This document shows, piece after piece, positions 35,246 to 49,000 of a stretch of DNA of 64,000 nt. The position numbers and the translations under genes are program-made. Positions within the stretch are counted from its first letter, which is position 1, and the number at the start of each line of letters is the position of its first letter. Origin of the DNA: Volvox africanus (lineage: Eukaryota; Chlorophyta; Chlorophyceae; Chlamydomonadales; Volvocaceae); NCBI GenBank assembly GCA_030268105.1, contig BSDZ01000008.1, forward strand, positions 4,340,001 to 4,404,000, written 5' to 3'. The notes under the pieces were generated by a model. The model saw nothing but the letters and a program-made list of their open reading frames with translations. It was not told the origin of the DNA and searched no databases.

Positions 35246-35775
35246 GTGTTTTTTCGTCTTTTGAGTCTGATTTGGGTACAGGTCAAGTAACAAAATGACA
35301 TTTCCCGTTACGGTGGCAACCATACCATGGCAAAAACGTCAAGGGGGCCTTTTGCCCCCCCCTGAGCATGAAGGCCCTAATACCACCTTGCCTCAGCTCT
35401 TGCAAGGTGTTGTACCTCTGTTGTGTCAACCGACAAAGGCTCGATCGAAAGATGACCATCTTGGCTCATTTCATTCTTTGACACTACCCGTAGATACCCC
35501 AGGATGCACTTAATGGATGGCTCCCTCTCACTATTTGCCCTGCATTCATCCACTTGTGGTTGCTGCTCACCACGTCACCAGGTGGAAAGCTGGAAATGGT
35601 CTCTGTGTATGGGTATGTATGTATATATAAATGTGTCGAACGTCAATTAGTCCTGGGCATACATGCACATGCAAAGGGCCATCAGGCTGGAGAACCCCAC
35701 TGACCTGGTGGAACTGCTTGCCATTGACTATGAACTAACTTAGCAAATTGTTCTTTTGTCTTTGGGTTTTAGGGT
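35246..35775 (+). mobile_element. Dispersed repeat with coding remnant (copy 2)
   Basis: Nearly colinear with the reverse complement of 46,262-46,690. Shared readings include GTGQVTK, PNTTLPQLL, TCxCCSPRHQVE and LENPTD-VELLAIDYELT. It carries about 120 extra bases at 35,410-35,530. The shared conceptual protein suggests a transposon gene, but frames are broken and I do not recognise the family. Confidence 0.65.
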
Positions 35776-37049
35776 TTAGGGTCGAATTTCGCCAAGCAAC
35801 CTTGCCTGTATACTCATGAAAGGTTACTCTATTAAAGTGCAGGTGCTGAGTAGGTGCTTCCTTCTTCCACCTTATGCTTGTTTATGTGCCGTACATTCTA
35901 GGACAACTACAGCGGATTGGAGGTTGGCTCTGCAGCCCTCTATCAAATGACTGGCGGGCGCCGTAAGGAATATGTCCTGCTGCTCCACCACTGCATGTGC
36001 AAACCTACCAGGCGGGTGCTTCAATTTTGTGTTGCTGCCCTGCCCTGCCAAATAATTAGTCGAGTTCATCTGGGCACGCGTGAAGCGGCCGTGCCTACTG
36101 CAGTATTATTAATAAGACGGGTGCATGCATTGAGGCGTTGGAAGGTAATACGTCTGTAGAATTATTCTCCTAGATCCTTAATGATATGGGTTTAACGAAA
36201 TCATGCAATGTACGATAACTTGTTGTTCCTCTATGTATCTGTTACACACACAGATATACACAAATATTGCTGGCTAGCTAGACGCGCCCAGCAAATAATA
36301 ACAGCCCCATCGAGAAAACGACATCTCGTTAGCTTTGCCGGTCGCAAAAGGCGAAACTACGGAGATCCACACTACGCCTGTAATCTACCTGTAATCGCAT
36401 GTACGTCACATTGAGACCCTTTGAGCTTCAGCACAACGGATCAAAAGATATGGGTTCAAGCCCCTGAGCAGGTCTATGGTAGCCAAACATGAGAGAGGCA
36501 ACCGTTTGCATACCCCCCCCCCAGCCTTCGCATCGTTAAAGCAAGCCGGGCAAGTCCACCAGTGGCATCGGTCCTTGCAACCCGTTATAAACACGGACTC
36601 TGAAGGCACTGCAGAGCCCCATCTCGTTCCGTGAGCGTACATGACGACTAAACCCAACTGGTGAAGGCCATAACCTCCTGAGTAACATCCTGAATATGCT
36701 GCCCTAAGCCAAGCAGATATATAAACTGGCCAGTGCGCTCTTACAGGGGCTAATCAAGGTGTTGGTCCAGGCACACCAAGCCTCCACATACCCTCTTGCA
36801 ACTTTTGCCGCTGTGTTCCTGCTCAGTATAAACCTGCGAATAGCTACAATCCCGCCATGTCAGCTTTCTTGGCACCTTATGCAATGGCTGCCACCGTGCC
36901 CTAACCATCTAACCTGCCATTTTGCAGACGCGCAGCGAGGCGCACTGTATTTATCACGCAACACGCAAGGGTTATGCTACCGCCTCTTTCCAGTTTATGG
37001 AGTTATCTGCCGTGATCGTGGCAGGTCTTTGCCCTCGGGTCACGCCACT
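35776..37049. other. Intergenic and SEC16 3' UTR
   Basis: No supported gene. The last 300 bases should be the SEC16 3' UTR. Confidence 0.5.
36741..36745 (-). terminator. Probable TGTAA poly(A) signal of SEC16
   Basis: TGTAA on the minus strand about 305 bases past the SEC16 stop codon. Confidence 0.4.
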
Positions 37050-40000
37050 TTAGAGCTCCACCTCGCGCATCTCACCGTCGCCGGTTGAAGGCCCGGCCAC
37101 CGCGCCCGTCGCGTCACCATTATTATAACCCGCTCCGTATGTGTTGTAATACGCACTGCCGTATGGATTTGGAGCGGCGTATGGATTGTACACCGGTGCA
37201 CCGCTGCCAAGAGATGCGTACTCATACATTGCAGCGGAAGGCCTGGCATACGAGCTCATGCTGCTATACCCCATCGGCCCCATAGATCCCGAGTCATGGT
37301 CGTACATCCCGACAGAGCCGTATCCGAGCAAATCATCCACAACACCCCCCGCTGCTGCATGCGACACCGGCGCTTGTTGCTGCGCCTGCGGAATTCCCCT
37401 TCGTGAGCTAACATTACCAGGAGGCTGGTGCGTGTGCTGCTGTGTCCCAGTGATCCCAGTGGGACTTGGCGCACGGAAAGCCGGCATCTGCGATGGAGAA
37501 TTTTCGCTGTACGGCAAAGAACGGCCAATCACGTCGGGGATGCAGGTCGTGCCCGGAGGTGCTTGCACGGTGCTCATCCGCTGCTGCTGCTGCTGCTCAC
37601 CATATCTTTGCTCCTCGGCCTGGACACGCGTTTGCCCTGCCTGCATCTGCATCTGCGTCATGTCCTGAGCTGCTCCGTACAGTAAGCTGCTGTGCGGTGG
37701 TGGAGAAGCTCCGGCCCCGGCGCCAGTACCGTGTACCTGCTGCTGAGGTGGCTGGGTCGTCGTGATCACAGCACTGGGCCCTGCGTCAGGAAGCTCGCCC
37801 TGTGTGTCGACAAGGGCCGGCGGCCTCCACGACGGCGGCTGCTGGCTCAACTGATGTTGGTAGTGCTGCTGTGGAACGGCCGACTGTGGGTCATTCGTAT
37901 GCCACACACCGGGTTGCAGCAAGTGCGAATGGACATTCTGGGGCTGTTGCTGCTGTCCATATGGTGGATCCGGGGCTATCTGCATATGGGGTTGGGCGGA
38001 AAGTGGCTGAACCGGTGGTCCCGGTGGCGGCTGAAGCGGTGGTATGTGGCTGAATTGGGGGGAATCCGCCTGGCCAGTGGTATGTTGCTGGCGGTATTGA
38101 AACAATGCCACCTGCGGGTCTTTATCTACTTCCTGCGCCACCTGTTGTCCCTCTTGCGGCACAGGCAGCGGCAGCTGTGAATGCTTCATAGGAAGGGTTT
38201 GGTCGTGCCAGGGCCCTCGCTGTGTCGCTGGCGCCACTGGTAGCATTTGGAGAGCCTGCGGAGTTCCGAACGGGTAATCCCGTTGTGGCACCTGCGGCTG
38301 CTGAGTTGGGTTCGTCGGCAGCGGCTGCTGCGGCAGCGGTTGTAGCCGCGCCTGCGGGGCGGGTTGTGTCGATGGCTCCGGTTCATTCGCCGGTAGCGGT
38401 GTATTAAACCAGAGCGGAGATGGCTGCTGCTGCTGATGATGTTGCTGTTCACGCTGCAGTTCCTGCAGCTGCCTCCAGCTCTCTGGAGCGCTCGGCTGCT
38501 GGTATGACTGCACCTGCAGCTGTGGTTGTAGCTGCTGTGGTGCCGTTGATAACGGCCACTGGGACGGCTGTGACGCGGGTGGATGCGGTTGCAGCACCAT
38601 CCGTTGTTGCGTCGAAGCCAAGGGCACCGCAGATTGCGGCGGCGGTGCCGGCGTCCAGGGTGCTGACGCGCCCGCCTGGTGCTCCCCCTGACCTGCGAGC
38701 TCCTGATGCTGCGTCTGAAGCCGGTTGTGCAATAGCAGCGGCTGCGACTGCTGCGGTTGCTGTATCTGCGGGGCCGGCTGCAGTGGATGCCATGGCTGCT
38801 GTGATGATTGTTGATGCTGTTGTCGATCCCCTTCTTGTTGTGAGAGCTGCGTCGGCGCGGTCCCCTGAACTTGGCCATCCGCATTGGTATCTGCCGGCGC
38901 GTACATGGCCGCTTCACCGGGCTGCAGCCGTGGTGGCGGCGGTGGAACCAGGAACGAAGGCGGCGATGCTGTGGCCGAGTGCAACATGGCGTAGGAGGCG
39001 CTGTTCTTGAGGTCGCCGCCACCTGTTCCTCCTCCCCCGCCCCCGGTCCCGGTCCCGCCCCCGGTTCCGCTGGTAAATGTGTTGACATATCTTGAGTGGA
39101 TGCCCTTGCCCCGCTGCCCCATAGAACCAACCGCCGAACACGCAGAAAAATAAAAAGGAAAAACTCAAAAGCGCCAGTTGTGTGTATTACGAAGGGAGAG
39201 ATGGGATCGTTATTTTTGCTTAACTCTAGCCGAGTGGTCGAGTGGCCCAGAAGTCGGCATTTCAGTAACCAGAACGAAAAATCATAATAGAGGACCCTAG
39301 GAAGAAAATAATACAGAAAATAAAGTTAAGGTTTAGCTAAATTTCATGATATATGCATACAATAATCCGAATCCGTAGCTATAACTCGGAGCATGATTTT
39401 CGCAACTGAAAACCCGAGCCTGAGTTTTACGCCCCCCAAGCGCCCGCGCATCATCTCCCAGCCCCTCCCAAACCAGTCAAGTCCCGTCCTTATACCCGAG
39501 GGATGCGCCGACGAGCGTGACGATTAGACCGCAGCGTGACGATAGCACCTACTACGCAGCTCTACACCACGTGTCCCTCGCACCTGGAAGAACTGCGATG
39601 GCACTTCAATGGTGGGGGAGCTCGTGGCGCTCGCGAGGCCTCCAACGCCTCCGGGAACCCCCACGGCGTTTTCGCTCGGGGAGGTGGCAGTGGCGTGGGG
39701 CGAGTTAGGCGCTCCTGACGGACGGGCATTCGCGAAAACGGCGGGGCCAAGCCGTAAGCAAGCAGACCGTCGACATTACGTGCCTAAAGGAGCCCAGACA
39801 CGCGCGGGAGGAGTGTAGAATTACAGTGCAGTCGTGTGTACGGAATACGCGGCGGGTGAAAGCGAATGCGCCGACGTCTTCATCGCTCCACACCCATCTT
39901 TGCGCTTTTGGAGATAACCCTACTTTCGGATTTTACACCAGAAGCACATGCGGCATTCCTCACGCCACCCCTGCCGCTGTGTCATCCTCCAGCCCAGCGG

Positions 40001-43000
40001 GAGCCCCCAGGTGATTTGCGCTCTCGGGTATTGGTGCCCGGGTCCGTTGTTTTAATCATATCACAACACCCCGCTGCACCAGAGCTGCCCCGGCTAGCGT
40101 CCGGGCCTGCGACAATCACACAAGATGCCGCTCGCTTCACGTGCTGAACTGTGCTGTGCTGTGCTGTGCTATGCTTTACGTGCTGTGACAATCATTGACA
40201 CACGCCACCTCCCTTTGACAGCTCCTCCGAGCTCTCACCCTGCACCGCCGGCGGAGCAGACCCCATCGCCGCCGCAGCCGTCCAGCCACCGCCAAGGGTC
40301 GTCGGTGGCGCGGTGGGCTTTTCCTCTTCCGCCACCGCGTCCTCGTGGCCCCGCATCACCCAGCGCTTTCGCGTTTCGTCGTAATAGTATTTGTTTTCTT
40401 CCCCAAAATTGCCCTTCTTCGGGCCATCCCCATCAGTGCCGCTGGCACCGCCCTTCCGACCGCCGAGTAAGCGCAGCGGATTGACCAACCACCTGCGGTG
40501 CACGAGGGGGTCGGCATGATCGACATACACCAAGGTGATGGGTGCAATTCTTTTGGCTGGGATCTTTCTAAGGCGGCCCTCCGGCTATTCAATGCACCCG
40601 GGCCGAGGAATGGGGCCAGCGCGGGCTCCCCGCTCCACCCAATATATTTGCATTATGTGAAGCCCATGTTGCACAGCTTGCGTCTTGCATTCCGCGCCCA
40701 AGTTTGCAACCATGAGGTCTGCTTATGCTTGTGACGGCTATTCGGGCGCATACGCGCTTGGCGTCCCCGATGCACATCGCATGGAGCAAGAGGCGTTGCG
40801 CAACAGCTTCAGTCCAATGCACACACACCCTGGGCAAACGCTTCAAGGTTCGTAGGAAGGCGGAAAAGCTTCACCCCATATCGGAGCCAATGGAGACGAA
40901 TCACGGCCACTGAGCGCACCTGGCGCTGTTCTTGCTTCGGGAAGGCGGCGAGCCGTGCCGCTTGGTGTCCCCGCCCTTCGGCGTCCCACCTGCGACATCA
41001 CCAGCACCAGCAATGATGTCAACACGGGAGCATTCTCACCGATAAGCTCGGCAGCATCCTCGTACGCAAGGTTCTTGGGATAGGCATCTGTCCAACAAAC
41101 ATATGCCACGAAAGTACTGCCTATATACGAGACCTGTATCCGCGACAAACGGAAGCTGGCCCGCTAAATCACGGCGCCGGCCAGCAGTAAATGAAGTCTT
41201 CGGTTGTTATTCGCGTGAAGAGCTCCGGAGGAGGAATTGATAACGTCAGCAATTAATTTGACATGCTGTGCGCGCGCTTCCTCTTGCTGCATTCGGATTT
41301 ACATAGCCAGTCACCCGGTTTCCCTCGACACTGATTTATCCTCCCATTTCCCATTTGCATGCAATAGTAACCGTAACCCAAAACAATCCCTGCAGAGTCC
41401 CTTATCCAGCTTGCCTTTATCGCCGCTTCTGGCTTCACCCTGCGACGCTCCCGAAGCCGTCGTCGCAGAGCCCAAAGGTGGCGCCCCAGAACTTGAGGTG
41501 GGCATTGAAGATGGCGCATCGCCTACCGTGCCCGGCGGCTGTAGCAGCTGCCCAATGTCATGAGGCGGCAAGTCCAATGCGCTGACGATGCGGCGATGAC
41601 CCAGTGTTTGCTGCCTGGCCGGCAAAGGGGCCCTTTCTGCGCCCGCTGGGTTGCCGCTATCGCACAAGCCCACAGCTGCCGACTCGCCCATATTTCCGCC
41701 GGCAGCAAAGCCTGCGCCCATGACGGGCTCATAGCCGTACGCTGGCAACGTGCTGGTTGGCACGGACCGGTATGCTGGCGGTGCCATCGCTCCCGTAAAG
41801 GATGTCCGCGGCGGTGGCAGCGGTGGCATCACTGCCCCCGCGGCCGCAGCGGCGCCGTCAATAGTGGTGCGTCCGTAATTCATGCCAGTAATGCCGCCGT
41901 CGGCAGCAGCCGCCAGAGCCACCATTGAGGCCGAGTGCTGCATGCGGCCGCCAACAGATCCGGTCCCTGGTTGCATACCTGGCCCAACGTGCCCCTGCTG
42001 ATTTTGTTGGTGGTCCGGCAGCCACGGCGACACTGGGCCCAGGTCCGTCGGCTCCACGGATGGCCCGCCCATCACGACCTGTGGACCCGTCGGCCTCGCG
42101 GCCGTGGTGTTGTCTGCACCGCCCGCTGTACCGTCAGTCCCGGGGGCGACACCGCCACCACCCGCCGAGGCGCCACCATCGCCCTGCTCCCAACCCCAAA
42201 ACAGCTTGTTGATGGTCCCATCCAGGAACCGGCCCACCTGCACGTGTGAGGTTCGTTCAGATAGCAAGGACTTTCAGCCTTAGCCTTTTGGTGCAGCGGG
42301 GGACGTGCCGGGGGCAACCCGGTGCGTATTAGGTGCACGTAAGGAACGCGTGGGGGCAGTCACGCGGTGATGGATTCGCCTGGAGTCTATCCCCACACAG
42401 GGTCAAGGCCTCCTGCAATGCAGAGAGGGATACGACACAACTCCACGGGAACACTCCCACCGCGAAGCTTTGGTAACGAGGCCGCTTAACATGCCCATCA
42501 CCACCCAAGACCCTCACCACTAGCGCATCTTATGCGCGACCTATTAACAGGCGGCAAAACTACGCATACCCGTACCTTGGTTATCGTCGATTCTGACCGG
42601 TGGTGGTGCAGGTTAATGGAATTGGCCTGCATGGAAGCGTAAAAGGGGCGCCAATTGGAACATAATATCAGAGAGAGCGAAGGGAACTAGACATCAGGTT
42701 TGGCAGGAATAATCGTGGCACGAATGTTGTGCGGGCATTCCGTACCATTCCGTGCTACCCCACAATACGCGGAGTGTTTCTGAAAGCAGTTGCCCCACCA
42801 ACCGTAACAACATGGTCCCTGAGTCACAATAATGGCTCGTCCGCCGGAGGCGCGCCCTTGCGCCCTCGCGCCACTGACTCGCTCCAGTGATTTTTGCCAC
42901 AGCTTGCGGAACCATCCGCGGACACCACATTGATTATGTCGCAGGATGGTACCTTGAGTCCACATCCGAGATCGGTGATACACGAACTGCTTTAATGCCT

Positions 43001-46000
43001 GCCGTTCCAAGCTGTCGCCCTCATTCCTCCCACAAGCTTTTTATGCGTCACGACCAGGAGCCCTCGAGCGCGTGCACGCCTTGCGTGGCATGTATCCATG
43101 TATCCATGAATGCGCCATGTACACTTGCCAGGATATATGACAATCTAAATGGTTTGAGTGGCTCCTGCGTAAACGTTCATGGACATCTGGACACGGCCTG
43201 GGACACATCACATCACACGGCCTGGGACGGCAATATTCCAAACCTCGTCGCCTGAGGCTAGACGGCCCCCCCACCTTTTTACCGCATTTCCCTCCTTTTC
43301 GCGTTCGTAAAATGCACAGCGTTCCTGGTATTCGTTTGTACCCGCACCCGTTAAATATTTGTCCCCCTATTGGTCACGCGCTGCATCCACGCCCCATCGA
43401 CTCCTCTTGCCGGTGTCAAAATTTTGCGGCCTGCTACAGCCGAGGCAGCAATGTGCTGCCCCATAGAGACGATTGTTATACCTGTGCAAAGTGCATGAGC
43501 CTGTCCTGCAGTCTCCGAAGTTGTACCTCCGTCATGTGTAGCCAGGCGCCGCCGTGGAAGCGACCTGCAAGGTGCTGCTGCTGCTGCTGCTGCTGTGGCG
43601 GGTGGCCCGGCGCCATCTGGATTCCCCCGGTGCGAAGCACAGCCTCTATTGCCGCACAGTACTGGAGTGCTTCAGGGATCTTGCCGTACTCGACAAGCTG
43701 CCAGGCGTGCAGCAGCTTAAATGGCAGTAGCGCCCACATTTGCAGTTGTGCAGCCTCGGCTGTGGTACCTGCAGCAGGGGCCACCGCAGCGACTCCACCC
43801 GCGGCAGCACCGCCGCCACCGGCCGCTGCCGCGGCCTGGCGTAGCAACAGCCACTCCAGGACCTCGGTGCGCTGCAACGCCAGCCCCCCGTCAGCCAGCG
43901 GATGCTGTGCGGCAGCTGCAGTGGTTGCGCCCACGAGGCTGTAGCGGAAGTCAACGGCATCTGGAAGTGTGGGAGGGCAGCTGGATAGGCAGTAACAGAT
44001 GTGCGCTGCCACCTGCACCCATATCAGCAGTAAACATGTAGGGATGGGAAGAGTTGGGACAGCCAAACTGAAGGGCAGCCCAGGGTTGACATCACAGTTG
44101 TCCGTGGCGCACAAAACATTACACCGGAGGGGATCTAAATGCAACTTCTATTCAAGCGTCATAGGCAAACGACTGGAGGCCAGGAAGGGGTCCCTCATTC
44201 AGGCCACTTCCAGCTTGCACCCCACTAAGCTCCACCAGGCTCATCCGGCCGTACACAGCGTGGAAACCAATTTGAAAATTTATAAACAACCCATAGGTAG
44301 TTCTACCTGCGAGGCCTCCGTACGCAGCCTGTCGCCGAGCCGCACCACTGCCTCGGTGCTGTCCACCGGACCCCGGGTGGTCAGCAAAACCACCAAGTGC
44401 TCCCTCCAGGACGCCAGCATGCCGCCGCTAGCGACATTTGCTCCATCACAGCCGCCGGTGTCTGCCCCAACGACGGCGCTCGCCCCGCCACCGCTCCTGC
44501 CAGCGGCAGCAGTGGCAACTGTCGCCATTGGATTGTAGAAGCCAGCCGGTGGCATCTGCGGCCCCGGCTGCGACGACGCCGGTGCGACAGCCGGGCCGAA
44601 CGGTGGTGGCGACGGCCCGACGCTGCTGACCACTCCCGTCGTGCTAGGGGCCGCAGCCACCGAATGAGAGGCAGTGTCCGCCGCACTGTCCGGCATGGCA
44701 TGAACCAGGTCAGGGCGCCCCGCAAGCACCAGCGCAAGAGTGCGTACGGGCGCGCCCGGCAGTAGCAGGGACTGAGCCATTGCTACCGCCGCCTCCTGGA
44801 AAGCCCGGCCATCGGGGCTGACGGCGGTCGCCAAAAGCAGCGCGGGCCCCCACAAGCCTGCCTCCGTAGCCACCTGGACAACGCGGGCCGGCGGCGGGTG
44901 GGTATTAGTGAAGGAGTTGGGAATGCAGATTAACAACAGCCTCCAAGCTGAACCTTTCCCGAGCACAGACAATTATATCAATGGAGCGGATAAGGAGTTG
45001 GAAACTCAGCCAGGTGCGGCTTCCGCAAAACATGGGCGTCAGGCATATATGCCAGCCCCCAGAGCAGGCGCAAGAGCCGGTCTGTTCAAAACCAACAAAT
45101 TATTAAGGGGCTCCTTGGGAGTGCGCTTCCCGTCTACTGCGTGATCCGAACGGATGAAGCAGCCCTGGACCAAAACGGTGTAATCCAAACTAAGGCGTGC
45201 ACGGTAGCGCGGAGAAGACCTAGATGGAATTCAAGTAGGGTTACAATCCGTGTGCAGCACCTTGAGCGCGTCAATCTTGCGCCCGAGAACCAGCAGCCGT
45301 TGCATACGTTTGGCGGCCGCTTGCTGGAGCGCCTCAGGGGCGCTGGCCGCCAGCACCGAAGGGCCACCAACAGCGTGGTTACCCTCCAACATCTCATCGT
45401 CGCCGTCGTCTGGGCCAGGACTTGAGTCGGCGCTGTCGGTTCCCACCGTGCTGGGGTTGTTGCCGACGCCGCTGTTCGGGGTGCCGCCAGCTGCAACCGC
45501 CGCGGCGGCCACGGCAGCAGCGGCGGCAGACTGAAAAAGGCCGCCGGCTGCAGCAGCTAGCCCCCCTGCGTGTGAACTTTGCTGGCCTTGTTTCGGATGG
45601 GGAGGGTGCGCACTTGGGCGTTGCTTCAACAGCAGCTTCACCAGCTCCGAATCCATAGATTGGTCATCCTTGGCCTAAGGCCGGGGAATCCAGATCCCAC
45701 AAGGAAGGGAGGGAGAATCAGCAAAATATGTGTGTAGGATAGGGGGGTACATCACCCGTGGCCACTAACCTGGCAGTCCCTACCTTCCCCGGTGTTTCGG
45801 GGCACCCTCATCCAGTCTAGCAAAATATGTATTCACTGTAACTGCTTCCAACTATCGTGGCTGGGAAACAGCATCAGGCATCAGGAACAGGTTTTTTTTT
45901 CAATAACCAGTTGCTTTTTCGTAACCCCAAACATATTTTGGGCTTCAGTAGTAACCAGAAAGATTGGTCGGGACTTGGGCTGGTTACTTGTGATGAATGG

Positions 46001-49000
46001 TACAAGGTGTACGATCCTGGGATGTCTACGAGGAAGATGACCAATTATTTAGAAATCTTTTGAATTTAAAAAGATTCAGAAAAAAACATAACGATTCTAT
46101 TGAGGGGATTTTAGATATTAGCCCTGGTTCAAGGCCCCCCTCCTACTGCTTGGGCACCGGGCCCAAAGGCCTGGTAGATTTCACGGAAGAGGTGGCATTT
46201 TTGCCTGGAAAATGTAGGAATGTACGTATGCGAATGTTTATATGAAGACCCCCAAAGCTGTTGCTCTTCTAAAGACAAAAGAACAATTTGCTAAGTTAGT
46301 TCATAGTCTATGGCAAGCAGTTCCACCGGGTCAGTGGGGTTTTCCAGCCTGAGGGCCTTTGCATGTGCATGTATGCCCAGGACTTAATGAAGTTCAACAC
46401 ATTTCCATACACAGAGACCATTTCCAGTTTTCCACCTGGTGACGTGGTGAGCAGCAACTACAAGTGGATACATGCAGAGCAAATAGTGAGCGGAAGCCCT
46501 CCATTACGTGAACCCTCCAAGAGCTGAGGCAAGGTGGTATTAGGGGTTTCATGCTCAGAGGGGGTGCAAAAGGCCCCGTTGACGTTTTTGCCATTGTAAG
46601 GTTGTAACCACCGTAACGGAAAATGTCTTTTTGTTACTTGACCTGTACCCAAATCAGACTCACAAAAACGAAAAAAACACTGATCAGGAAGCAAGGTGCC
46701 AACGCTTGACATTGGCCAGGAAGCCACACCTTAGGTCAGCATCATCAACGAGACAACCAACTTAAAGAAATTTGAAGAAACAACAGGACCCAGCTTCGTA
46801 ACATAATTCGTAACATAAACGTTACCCGACACCCTGGCCCTTCTGACCTGGCCTGCCAGCCATCCCCAAGCCTGCTTGGCCTTGCCCGCCTCCGAGTATT
46901 TCACCATTAGCCTCAGCACCTCCCACAGCAGCCTGGTTTGGGCTGCTGCAGGCGCCAATGATGCCGCCGGTCCAGCGGCGTCCTCACTGGCGCTGACCGC
47001 CGCTGCGTGCGACGGCGCCTTGGCGGCATCCTCAGCACTATACACAGCTACGTGGTCACTCAGCCATTTCATCACCTGGTCGCGGCGGCAAAAAGGGCCC
47101 GAGGCCCCGGTCCGGAAGTCAACGCTTTGGGTTGCCGAAAACAGCTCATCCCAGATGCGATGCAAAACGGTCATAGCAGGCGTGATGTGATGTACCGAGT
47201 TTAAAGGTCAGACTTGAAGTTTGACGCTGCGTGGCGATTATACGGGTTATATGCTATACTGCAGCTGTAGGGGATGACGATACAGGTGGCGGCGTCATGG
47301 TTTGGTCGCTTCGCATGGGGAATGGAGGCCTCAAAACTTATATACACCAGAAAAATAGAGGTTATACTATATCAAATATATATTAAATACATAGTATATT
47401 AATACTACCAGAGATGGGACATCGCTAATATTGTCACAACTTGCATTGCTCGACGAAACGTGTACCTAAGATAAGCTGCCTTACGGCCACCGCCTCCCAA
47501 TGCAGCCCACCTTGTCCTTGCTAGTGGAGGGTCCCAAGGGTCCCGGGAATGCGGTGATCTGGCGCACCAGGGGCTCCAGCACGGGCACAGAGGAGTTGGC
47601 CTGCAGCGATACATGGTTGCAGAGAGGTCGGGTCAACGGCAGCGGGGTTAAGAGGCTGAAGCGTGGGGCCAACGGCACCTCAGTCACAGTTCCCCAGTCG
47701 GTATCCTCCCATGGGAAAATAGAAAGTAACGTCGGCAAATGCAATATAAACAAATCCTCTAACCAGCCCCTAATTATCGGATGGTTGTTGCGTTAGTGGG
47801 CTATTGTAAAACGGACTTATAGAGGCTTGCAAGCTGACCAGGAGCAGAGTTGATTACGACATTGATCCGCGAGATTCTGTTGGTGAGCGCTGAACCCAAA
47901 AATAACATGCTGAAATGGATTGGGGTGAGTGGATGAGGACGTCCCTCTAGAAAGGAGAAGCACGTAGGGCAGGCTGCCCCCATGAATGGCACCACCCTCA
48001 GGAATGGCACCACCATGTAACGCCTACATAGAATATCATGCTTTTGGATATCAATGGAGCTACCGCTGAACATCCTCTCCGGGCCCTGGAGGGGGCCCTG
48101 TGGTGGTCGTGCGGGTCGCGGGTCTGTTGCCCCGCTTTCCTGCACTGCCACGGCCAGGACTGACGTGCCCAGTAAAACAATATAAACTATTAAGGCAACC
48201 CACATACCGAAGCCAAAAGCTCACGTTTGACACGCCCAGGTGCTTGAACGCACAGAAGGCAAGTCGCCAGGCCCTGAGGTGTATCCATTACAGTCTATGG
48301 GAACCCATGGGTCAGCGCTGCTGCCTCACCTGCGCCCCGCGGTTACCCTTCTTGTCACTTTTGGCAGATACTGCGTACGTGCCCGCTGTTGACGTTCGTG
48401 AGGCTCCTGCCAGATGGGCCTGAGTGAGGCCGGCCAGCGGCACTAGCTGTAGTGGGCCCGGGTTGCCGAAGACCGCCATGGTGTCTGCCGAATTGGACGG
48501 AAGGACGGAAGCAGAATTGTCGTACGGAGGAGCAACCCGACATAACAGTAGATATGTATGCAGCAACCAGCTGTGTGCTGAGCATAACCGCAAGAAATCT
48601 ACTCCCGTACCGCGACGCCGGATTCGTCGGAGAAAACTCGAAGGCTATCCAGAACAGCGACGGCACACTACTCTGAGCAAAATCTCACTCGGCCTCTGGT
48701 TTGCTGCCACTTAGCTATCAGAGACGGCTAGCCCCCACTCCTTGAACCATACACAAACCCACAAAAAATATCATATAAATCATCAGTTCTTTGTAATGCC
48801 GTTTTGACCTAGGAAGACAGTGCATTGTTATCCTGATCCGGGAGGAAAAGTGAAAATATCTCCATAGCTCTGGATTCACTAGGCACTCAACCTATCTGTT
48901 AAACAGTGAAATACCTTGCAAAAAGTTATGTTGAGTTTCGAGGAATGATTTGGGGCCCCTCACAGGCCCCCCTGACAAGGCTTCTGGGGCGGACAAAATC

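Noticed and set aside
36420..36480. Possible tRNA on the plus strand (GGTTCAAGCCC, a perfect B box)
   Set aside because: The only A-box-like word is about 12 bases away, too close for a tRNA, and no acceptor stem pairs.
37466..38793. Long open frames on the plus strand and in other minus frames over the SEC16 exons
   Set aside because: They are shadows of CAG/GCN repeats; their products are Ala/Ser/Arg/Cys runs with no motif, while the SEC16 frame has conserved domains.
39205..39285. Possible tRNA or tRNA-derived SINE (AGCCGAGTGGTCGAG, an A-box-like word)
   Set aside because: No B box (GGTTCGANNCC) or acceptor stem pairing follows at the right distance.
40843..41148. Minus-strand frame with GSTFVAYVCWTDAYPKNLAY inside SEC16 intron 9
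   Set aside because: It looks protein-like but the flanking exons join in phase without it (TTTGG to G-TGG) and the join gives the expected SEC16 order; it may be a decayed insertion.
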